In this document: piece by piece, positions 1 through 10,343 of the stretch
How the letters are laid out: the number at the start of each line of letters is the position of its first letter
Position numbering within the stretch: position 1 is the first letter of the stretch
NCBI GenBank assembly: GCA_905221605.1
Contig: CAJNDS010000020.1
Location: forward strand, 1-64,000
Direction: 5' to 3'
DNA length: 64,000 nucleotides
Source of the DNA: Symbiodinium natans
Taxonomy: Eukaryota; Sar; Dinophyceae; Suessiales; Symbiodiniaceae
The notes under the pieces: model-generated
What the model saw: only the letters and a program-made list of their open reading frames with translations
Databases searched by the model: none
Told to the model about the DNA's origin: nothing
Position numbers and translations under genes: made by a program

Positions 1-135
1 GAGAGAGAGAGAGAGAGAGAGAGATAGAGAGAGCGAGCGAGAGAGAGAGAGAGAGAGAGAGTGCAAGAGAGAGAGAGAATGAAGGAACACAGAAAGCAAG
101 AAAGAAAGAAAGCCAGAAAGAACGAAGGAAAGAGA
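1..135. repeat. GA-rich microsatellite at window edge
   Basis: Nearly pure (GA)n with a few C and T interruptions, grading into GAAA/GAAG-rich sequence. No coding potential is seen. Confidence 0.9.
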
Positions 136-869
136 GAAGACAGAGCTAGAATAAAATATGAGGCCTGGTAGAAGGGAACAGGGCGCGCTGGTTGCGCCTG
201 CGAATTGACCAGACCTTGACCTCGGATTAGCGTGCCACAACTCCACTGCTTGGACTGGTTTCTCAGATCCATGGCAGAGAAGTCAGACCGGCCAAGCCTG
301 AACTGCAAAACTACCGACTCAATCTCGAGCATTAGATCCAGCAGCATCATGTGGATATATATATATACAGATATATATATACATATATATATATCATATA
401 TCATCTATCATATACATAATATCTGTCTATATATATATATATAAGGCAAGCCATGTGTGCATGTACATGTGTTTCTTGTGCTCAGCTCACACCATGTCTG
501 CAGGACACATCTTCATGAACACGGTTGACTGCCAAAGACATGGACAGCAAGGCAGGCAAGGGGGGCGGGCACCTGCCAAGGATTTCTGCTTCTTGTACTC
601 GTGCTCAGTTGAAGTGGTAGCACCTGCATTCAAGGGAACACACAGACACACATGCACATCTACATATATATATATATATATATACAAGTATTGCATCGAT
701 CTCACACACTCTCTCTCTCTCTCACAATGGTCATGCACGACATATGATACATATATATATATATATATACATAAAGAATGAGCACACACATGGATCTGTA
801 CATGCATATATATATATATATATCAGCCATCTCTTGAAGTGGGTTCGTTCGATCCTGCTTTTGGCTTTG
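136..869. other. AT-microsatellite-rich stretch without a recognised gene
   Basis: Contains (TA)n tracts near 353-445, 660-685, 750-770 and 805-825 and a CT tract near 708-722. The open frames are translations of TATATA (Tyr/Ile strings) or short chance frames. I could not place an exon here. Confidence 0.6.
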
Positions 870-1970
870 GGCTTGCTGTTTGCTGTCTCTGCAGTCTCTC
901 TTTGGCAAAGGCTTTGTGTCCCAAAAAATTGGTTTCCCAGAACAACTGGTTTTTAGGACATTCTGGTTTTTTTGTCCTTCGTTCCGTCTTGCTTCTGCTT
1001 TCTGGTTGTGGTCTTTGGGCAGGGCCTTTGCCTACCAAAAGAATGGTTTTCCGGAACAACTGGTTTTTCGGACATTCTGGTTTTTCTCTTCTTCGTTCTG
1101 TCTTGCTTTTGCTTTCTGGTTGTGGTCTTTGCGGTGTCTTTGGGAAGGGCTTTTGTGTAAAAAAATGGTTTTTCGGAACAACTGGTTTTTCGGACATTCT
1201 AGTTTTTTCTCTTCTTCGTTCTGTCTTGCTTTTGCTTTCTGGTTGTGGTCTTTGCGGTGTCTTTGGGAAGGGCTTTTGTGTAAAAAATGGTTTTTCGGAA
1301 AAACTGGTTTTTCGGACATTCTGGTTTTTCTCTCCTTCGTTCGGTCTTGCTTTTGCTTTCGGGTTGTGGTCTTTGCGGTGTCTTTGGAAAGGGCTTTTGC
1401 GTACCAAGAAAATGGTTTTCCAGAACAACTGGTTTTTCGGACATTCTGGTTTTTTTTTGTTCTCCTCGGTCTTGCTTTTGTTTTCTGGTTGTGGTCTTTT
1501 ATGGTGTCTTTGGACAGGCCTTTGCGTACCAAAAGAATGGTTTTCCGGAACAACTGGTTTTTCGGACATTCTGGTTTTTTTGTTCTCCTTCGTTCGGTCT
1601 TGCTTTTGCTTTCTGGTTGTGGTCTTTTGTGGTGTCTTTGGGAAGGGCTTTTGTGGAAAAAAATGGTTTTTCGGACATTCTGGTTTTTTCCTCCTTCGTC
1701 CAGTCTTGCTTTTGCTTTCGGGTTGTGGTCTTTGCGGTGTCTTTGGAAAAGAGTTTTGCGTACCAAGAAAATGGTTTTCCAGAACAATTGGTTTTTCGGA
1801 CATTCTGGTTTTTTGTTCTCCTTCGTTCGGTCTTGCTTTTGCTTTCTGGTTGTGGTCTTTTGTGGTGTCTTTGGAAGGGCTTTGGCACGAAAAGGATGGT
1901 TTTCTGGAACAATTGGTTTTTCAGCTGGGCTCTGGAAAATTGGTTTTAAGGAAAACTGGTTTTCCAAGAT
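870..1970. repeat. Satellite, about nine copies of a 109-125 bp T-rich unit
   Basis: The core GGACATTCTGG recurs at 956, 1070, 1192, 1314, 1439, 1564, 1673 and 1798, giving spacings of 114, 122, 122, 125, 125, 109 and 125 bp; a diverged copy follows to about 1970. Each unit also holds a TTGCTTTTGCTTTCTGG segment and a TGGTTTTTCGG segment. The plus strand is T/G-rich and the minus strand A/C-rich, so stop codons are rare and several frames stay open for 200-450 codons on both strands. I treat these as composition artefacts. The minus-strand reading is a Lys/Pro/Gln-rich repeat. Confidence 0.85.
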
Positions 1971-2488
1971 TTTCTGCAGCTTCCTGGTCTCAAAACCCAA
2001 GAATAAAAATCTGCGCAATTCTGCGCTTTTTTTCTTGTTTTCTGCGCCTTTTTTCTTGTTTTCTGCGCTTTTCCGCGTCTCCTATTCGGGTGCTTTTTTT
2101 TCCGTTTTCGTATGTTTTTCTTGATAGCACGAAGATAAAGTTCTCTCACAACAGTGACATAGTTGCCATCAAGTGTCTTTGTGTGTTTTTTGACAAGGGC
2201 ATATAAAAAGATCATGACAGCGCAATGCATGTAGCTTCTTTCCATACACCAAAGGAAGTTCAGACTTGGTTGTACCAGATACCGCCTCTCACTATATATA
2301 CATAAAAGTATGGTGAAACTACCTCTTCTATCAATACATACATACAGATATATATGTATATATATATATATGAACATCACATGACATGATTGCAGGTCAG
2401 GGCTTGCGAAGACATGATCTTCTTGAAGTGCAGCACTTAGCAGCAATTTTCGGGCCATGAAGAAAAAGGCAGAAGTGGCGAATCCTCG

Positions 2489-2620
2489 TCGTCGAATTAT
2501 CGAACATAATTCACATGCACTGTATAGACCTTGTCGGCAGCCAACCATGTGTTCCTCTTCGTCGAATTATGCAACATAATTAACATGCACTGCACGTACC
2601 CTTGTCAGCAGCCAACCATG
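2489..2620. repeat. Tandem duplication of about 60 bp downstream of the minus-strand gene
   Basis: A block ending GCAGCCAACCATG occurs at 2489-2548 and again at 2560-2620 with about ten differences. It lies just past the stop codon at 2636-2638 of the minus-strand gene, so it may fall in its 3' untranslated region. Confidence 0.75.
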
Positions 2621-2635
2621 AGTGCTTGCAGCATG

Positions 2636-2794
2636 CTAATCCATGCCAAGCACAGATCTTATGGCAGGAGGGGCCACCAAGGATGACGATGCCCGAAGAT
2701 AGGCAACCACACTCTCCATGTCCGCGTCTTCCCAAAGGTCTTCATCGGCCTTCAGCACATGCAGCAGGTGTACCACATTGGCGCCCGCATCATC
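2636..2794 (-). CDS. Exon 28: C-terminal exon with stop
   Basis: Encodes DDAGANVVHLLHVLK, then WEDADMESVVAYLRAS and ends SVLGMD before TAG at 2638-2636. The WxDADMxSVxxYLR helix is what I expect at the C-terminus of this family. Acceptor CACGAG|G follows (TA)n. Confidence 0.75.
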   Translation of the reverse strand, partial: DDAGANVVHLLHVLKADEDLWEDADMESVVAYLRASSSLVAPPAIRSVLGMD

Positions 2795-5700
2795 CTCGTG
2801 AGCAGGGCATAATATATATATATATATATAAATAAGATATATTTATATATATATATATTTATATATTTATATATCTATATATTTATATATTTATATATTT
2901 ATATATTTATATATTTATATATTTATATATTTATATATTTATATAAGCTATTACGCACTGCCAAGTGCCTCTAACAAATCAATTCATAATTACCAATAAC
3001 AGTACTGGTTGCCAGAAGCTCACCTGCCCCACTCGAAGACCTTTGATTCCCTCATGCATGTCTGGGATGAGCTCAGCTAACCGGTATCCGAATGCACAGG
3101 TGTATTGCCTCAGCAATCTTTGCACATCATTGCATGGTTCTGCCCTCAATGCAAGAGTCACCTGTCAGCTGAGGTGGGCTCTGGCTGGTTTTCAAGCGCT
3201 TCTTGTCCCCTGTCGAGCATTTTTTGCCACGGGAATCCACATGATATTTCGCGACAGGCACCTTGTTCTTCCGGCTCTCCTGAGCTGCATGTATATCTAT
3301 ATTTATATATATGTAAAAATAATCATTTACCCAGAGAAACCTGTTTATGTCAGTCTCTATCTATCCCTCTCTATCTTTCTCTCTCTTTATCTTTTTCTCT
3401 CTATCTCTCTGTCTCTCTCACTCTGTGTCTCTCTCTCTCTCTCTCTCTTTCTCACTATCTTTCGTCCTTTTCATGTCTGGCTCTATCTTTCTCTGTTTCT
3501 CTATCTCTTTCTATCTCTGTCCCTCCATCCATCTCTTTCTCTCTCTCTCTCTCTATCTTTTTCTTTCTCTTTATCTGTATCTTTCTCTTTCTCTTTCCCT
3601 CTTTCTCTCTCTCCCCCTTTCTCTGTCATGACAGATATCTTTGTTATATAATACTATACCCTGGTGTATACATGAGCCACAATCATCTGCATGCCATTTC
3701 TGCACATGCTTCATGAGGAATGGGTCCACGATTCAACAAACCAACATGCGAGGAATTCGACCACAAGCACGTTGGCTTCACACTTGCCGATCCATATGCT
3801 CCCATGGAGACTTTCTGCTTAAACACCTGGGGATATGGCTGTCTTGAAACATTGAAGAAGCTTGGGATGCATATACATATATATATATATGTATTTTAAC
3901 TCCACCAGGAAGGATAGAAAACTAACAAGGCTTGCCAGAAAGCAGAGACACGTAGCAAACATTCTCAACAAAGTGGCGCCAGCGCGGCAAGTCGCCGAAA
4001 CATGCACTGGACGGCTGCTCGATTATGAAGGTGTGTCCAAGAGACGCTGCCAAGTGTACCAACAGAATGACCCTCAGCAGGGAGCTGGGAGAACCACACA
4101 TGTCTCTAAGTCCGATAGTATATTAGATACAGTCACAACAGGAGACACCTCAGGTGTAGCAATCTTTGAAGTGACACACCTGTTGGCCATGCAATTCCCT
4201 CGCTGCACCCACTCTTTGTCACAAGCGCCCAAGGGCGCATACCAGCATCGTTGAGACCCGCTGCTGCTCATCCACGAGAAGCTGCTGCAATCAGGAGCCA
4301 TGAGCAAGACACTTTGGGGGCAAAGCCGAAGGACAGAAAGAAGGGCTAGCCTCAGGGACCCAGAGCTGGCACATGTAAGCTTTGCTGCAAAAATGAACAT
4401 AAATACATATATAGAAGTAAATCCATAAAGGGAGAGATGTGTATATATATATATAGATATATACATATATCTATATATATATATGTATATACCTATCTAT
4501 CTATCTATCTATCTATATACATATATATATATATACATATATATGCATATCCTTCTCACCATTTACATAGGACATGTAATTCGCAAGGCACGCATAGCCA
4601 GGAGCTGTGAGGAAGTTTTGACAGACTCCACCATAATAGTTCTTGTCGAGCTTAAAGGCAGGGAAGCCAGACAGCTTCACAGCAAATGTGACATTGGCTG
4701 CTCCAGCGAAGCATTCCCCAAACCTGTATGCCTCAGCTGCCATGTCCAAGCTATATATACATATAAATCTAAGGAAACAAATACATACACCCCAGCAGAA
4801 TCCAGACAAGCCAATGCATCGTTTGAGTCCCAACGGCAAATTCCTTGTCTACTCTGTCATTGAAGACAAGGAATATGAGAGCGACGCAAAGTACCTTGCA
4901 TGCATGCACACACATGTGCAACAACACATCGACTCGACACACTCTACATATGTTACTGTCTGATTACACAATCCCACACAAACCCTATCCCAGAGAAACC
5001 TTGCAGACAGCTGCAGCCGGAAGTCATAAGGAACTCCAGCATGGAAAAGCCGTCGCAGAAGCAAGTCCACACCCCATTCGCCCATGGCAGCACAAGCAAG
5101 TGTAAAAAACTATACGCAGGTGTGGTATGTAGAGAAAGATAAAGAGGCAGAGATGTGTGCATGGGTGTCTGTGTCCTGGCACATGATAATACATCCTGAC
5201 ACATACAATTCTACATGTATATTTACATAAACACATATATATATACATATATATCTATATGTATTTTAAAGGTTGACATACAGGGTCAGTTTCATATGGT
5301 CACATTATTTAGCATGCGACTACAGCACCTGCCCACTGCAGCGGTTGCACTAGACTGACTCACACACACACACACACACACCCATGCACCTATTCTGCAT
5401 CCAGCATTATCCCTGTGCACCTGATTCATCAGTCGGATGGCTTCTTGAACCTTGGACAAAGCTGAAACATGCTCCTAAGCACAAGTGGTTTCACTCTCAC
5501 ACATGTTTTGCACTTTACGCAGAATTATATACTGCTGCTTCACTTTGGCACTTTACATATCCCCTGAGCAGAAACATGGCACAGCAGCTGCTGGGCGCCG
5601 GACCAGACGAATCGGGAACACTTGCTTGTCTGCGGAGGTAACCTGCACATAAATGGTTGCTGCCCCCCCCCACCCCCTCCACCCTCCCCCCATTCCACCC

Positions 5701-5817
5701 TCCCCCCCTGCCCCCCCCCCCCTCCCCCCACCCCCCCCCCCTCTTTTCTTTTTTCCCCCCCCTTTTTTTTTTTTTTCCCCCCCCCCCTCACCCCCTCCCC
5801 TCCCCCCCCCTCCCCCC

Positions 5818-5848
<31 letters not shown>

Positions 5849-8800
5849 CCATCCCCCCCCCCCCCCCAAACCCTCCCAGCAGGCTGTAGCTTGGTTTTGG
5901 GCTTTCGGAATATAGGGTTTATATGGGGTTTAGGGTTTCAGGTTGAAGGCTTTACGGTTTAGGATCTATGTAGGGTTTAGGCCTTTATAGGGTTACAGGG
6001 TCAGGGATTAAGGTTTAGGGGGTTTATGGGGGGGGGGGGGCATAGACAATGAGGGGGTGCATGGATAGAGAGCAGACAACGTTTTGGATAGAATATTCAT
6101 GCAGCTTCACAACCTTTGTACATATATATATACATATATGTATATATAAATATGTCTTTGCAGATAATGACAAGAAGGTGGGCGTTTAGATACCATTCAT
6201 GCAGCTTCACAACATGGAAAGGCTCCATCACATGTGCAGCAGCAACAGGCCTGCTTCATCATCACATACACCACGCAGAAGGCGCTTGTTGCCACGGGGC
6301 ATACAGGCCTCGAGTTGCACCAGGAAGCACTGCATATACCAGCTGTTTTAAATGCAGCACCAAAGCAGTCGAAGCAGAACACATTACCAATTTCACACTT
6401 TGCGCACAGTCTGACGGGGAAGAGCCTTTGGCACCTAAAGCTTGCAATGCAAACTCCCATGAACCAGTCAGCAGCACTTGGCGACTGGCTCTATAGCAGC
6501 AGGATACCTAAAGAGCCTTGTCGGCGACTGGCATGTGCAGCCAAAATTGACATGGCTCCCACCCACTGCCCCACACGCCACAGCAAACGCAAGCTACAGC
6601 CACACATCTATAGTGCGCAACACCTCCCCTGGATCCACAGTTCTTGCAGACTGACGATCATGTCTACACAGCTTGCACAGACCAAGATGTGTATATATAT
6701 ATGTACATATGTATATATATATATATGAACTAAAATATTTACACATGGGTGCGTCTCGGTACAATTGTACACATCTACACATGAATTTCCATCATATACC
6801 ACCACGCAGGCATGTAGATCCCAGGCACATGTAAACAACAGTCACACATATGGATGATCAAAGATGCAAAATGCATCATCTACCAGCCAGCCATGTCTCC
6901 AACTCACGGCCAATGAGCGCCATGCCGCTCATACAGCTCATCACGGACACCGAAGATCCTGTTGCGATACGTTTCCTGCTGCACAGGCACTCCACGGTCG
7001 CAGGCTTCTGCCTGAGAGAAGCATATGCATTCACAAAACCAGCCCTCAAGGACACAAGCCCCTGGCAATTCCAGCAATCAGCCGAGACGCAACTTCATTG
7101 GCAACCATGATGCCAACCCTCATGTTGGTGAAGTGCATGGACCATACCATCGGGCCATTCTTGCGACGCACACTGACAATGTCACGGGTCCAGTAGACCT
7201 CAATCCTGTGATCAACTCCATGCTCAATCAGCCTCAAGATCTTCTCTGCAGTTGCAATCCACACAACCACACAGCATACATGTACTGCGCCACGCACGGG
7301 AACAATCACCATTTTTTCATACGATACAGGCATATACATATATATATATATACATATATACATCGAGTATCATGATACTTTTTGAAATACATATCATTTT
7401 CTTTCGTAAGCATGTGCACATTTAGGCGCAGATATTTATAGTAGAAACAAGAATGTATCTGTAAGTGCATATGTACATATGCATGTATGTATGTGTGTAT
7501 GTATGTATGTATTTGTACGTATGTGTGTGCGCATGTTTCTGTGTATAGATCAAATTCACCACATATTTATGTACACAGAAGGGCATCTTCTAGACAACAA
7601 ATCTCGAATGAGCTGACATATGTCTATAATATATATATATATATACATGGTTGTGTAGTTCTCCAACACACCTGCCCAATGTCTATGCTTCCGCCCCAGC
7701 ACAGCCACATTTCCCCCATTCCCCCCCTCACACCCCCTCACACCCCCTGCCCCCCCCCCCCCCCCCCCCCCCCTCCCCTCTGTGTGGTGGTGTGGGCATG
7801 GGTTGGCTTCATAGGGTTTGCAGTTGTAAGGCTTTGGGTTTTCCAGGGTTCTATAAAAGGGGTGAAGGGGGTAAAGGGGCAGGGAGAAACCAAGGGGGTG
7901 GGGGGGAGGGGTGGGGGTGACACGGTTACAAATAGATATAGATAGATATATATATATATATACATATGTATATATACATTTATACACATACTTGTATGTG
8001 TATAGCTGATGCAGCTTTTGTGCTTACTGTGCGATAGATACTCCTGTCTGATCATCATATATGTACTATATATACATATACAAGGTACACATGTATCTAA
8101 AGAGTCTAAGTAAGGCCTGAAATGCTCATGGCTCATGATATATATATATATATGCATTATTTGACAACATATATATTTGTATGCACACAAAAACAATCTA
8201 AAAGCTCAACTCACAAAGCACACACACACACACTTTCTCAGTCAAATCACAGGAAGCAAGCAGTTCACACAGTTCTGCCAAGTCACTCCTTGCAAAGCTT
8301 GCGGTCATGAGGGCCCAGGCCTCGGGCAATCTGCGGATTCGCCTTTGCCTTCGCCACAGGCGCTGTGGCAGCCTCACTGGCCACAGAGATAGGCAGCGCA
8401 GCCACAGGCTCAGAGCCCACATCAGCCATAACATCTTCACTCTCATGGGCCACACTGGCCTCACTGGCACCAGCCCCAACAGCTTCACCGATCAGCTCAG
8501 CTGCTGCTGCTGCTGCTTTGGCTTTGGCCTTTCCACGTGCCTTTGCCTTGGCTTTGGCCTTCCCTTTTGGCAGGGCATCTGTGTTGATCCGGGCTTTCTT
8601 TGCTGGGCGGGGAACAGTGGCCTCCTCACCATCACTGGCCCCAGGCTCCCCACGATTGGGGTTCGAAGCCTTTGCATAGGCCACCTCCACCGGGGTCTCT
8701 TCAGGCCTCACAGCCGTACTTGGTTGCGGGGTTGTGCATTCAGCGCCCACCTCTGGGGCTTGCTTGGCAGCCTGACCTCTCCCCCGCCCTCGGCCCCGGC

Positions 8801-10307
8801 CCCTGCCGCCACGCTTCTCCTTTTCCTCCGCCTGCTTCACTGCACGCAGATTCACCTGCTCTCTGTGGGAAAACGCTGGGCCTTCATCCTCATCAACCAA
8901 CAAATCGCCGGCACCTGAGGCCACACCCTCCATGGAGGCCACTCGATCTGGAGCAGCACCTGATGCAAGGGCAACATTCGAGGCCACCTCGACTGAGGCC
9001 ATTGGTCCAACCATTGGCTCCAGGGCAACACCTGAGGCCACACACTCCACTGGCACCAGAGGCTTTGTCGCCACAACATCAGGATGAAGTCCCTGAAGAT
9101 CAGCAGACTCAGAGTCAGCAGCAGCCATGGCCATGCATTCGATTTCAGGCCTGGCACCATCTGGGCCTTCCACCTGCTTGGCATTGCACTGCATCAAATC
9201 GAACTCAGCATCAAAGCAGCCACGCAGCGAGCGGCAGGCTGAACTCATTGGAACAGGCGACAGATCCTTGCCCCCAGCTTTCATGACCATGTCCTCATCC
9301 CAGAACTCTGTGCGGTCCCCCCCACTTGGCTGCTCAACTTGCGTGTCAGCCCAGGCCAGGTGAGCACAGTCATCACCATTTGCTGCAGCGTGGGCATCCT
9401 CAGAACAGTCCGACCCATTCCACCGCGATCCATTCCATCGCGACGGGGTGGTTGGCAGCCTAAGCTGACAACCGAAAGCACTGAATTTGTTCGGCCAAAC
9501 AAATCAACGACAATCGTGCAGCCATGAATCTCAGATTTCTCTGGGGAATCTGGGATGACGACACAGCTTGGAAATGCCTGCTACAAACCAACACACACAG
9601 TACACACACACACACACACACGAGAGAGAGAGAGAGAGAGAGAGAGAGCAGGATACACAAAAACAAGAAAACACAAATCGAACAGACTATATCGACATGG
9701 GCCCTGCAGCCCTACCTCACTTTCGGATCCATCCAGCAGACGGCTGCGCGCCAACACCTCCTTTTCACCATGGAAGCACACGACATCTCTCTCCAGAGTT
9801 CTCCAGAACAGAAGCAACATAAAACACCAACAATCTACAATACAACCTGATAGTTTGGACATGACACCTCAGCTTGGTCTGCACTCATCGGACACGTGTC
9901 CACATTGTCTGCGCATCCCCAAAGCAGCCTGCGACACAGCACTTCAGCACAGAACCCCCTGCATGGCTAATGATATATGCGTATATACACAGCGGAGCAA
10001 AAGCCTTTGTTGACTCTCCCTGATCTTGTTGAGCAAGAGCTGCTTCACCTCCTCCACTCTCGAGCTTCCTCAAATGAATTCATGAACTATTAAGAGAGGA
10101 CATATACTGTCTACAGATACAATCTCTCTCTCTGTATATATGTATATGCAGTCGTTCTTATATAGATTATATACATATATAGTATTTCAACACATATATA
10201 ATTAAGCTGCGATGGCACTTTTCACACTCAGACGTATGTATAATATAAATAAATATATATATATATATCTATCTATTGGAGAGAGAATACACACACACAC
10301 ACGCAAA

Positions 10308-10343
<36 letters not shown>

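Noticed and set aside
839-2206. Overlapping frames of 455, 414, 326 and 328 codons on both strands
   Set aside because: They are different readings of one T/G-rich satellite; stop-poor composition explains them and no domain is recognisable.
3347-3716. Ser/Leu-rich frames up to 228 codons
   Set aside because: Translations of a CT microsatellite in an intron.
4810-4900. Plus-strand reading SPNGKFLVYSVIEDKE as a prolyl-oligopeptidase exon
   Set aside because: Attractive in isolation, but no partner exons on the plus strand, and the minus strand has a phase-matched exon here.
5540-5962. Pro-rich and Gly-rich frames
   Set aside because: Translations of a poly-C tract.
6197-6460. Cys-rich minus-strand reading (LCAKCEIGNVFCFDCF) as a zinc finger
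   Set aside because: Cysteine spacing fits no family I know, and the frame does not join adjacent exons; the neighbouring frame keeps phase.
8307-9286. Plus-strand frames of 203 and 228 codons
   Set aside because: Shadows of the low-complexity minus-strand exon 13, which is in phase with its neighbours.
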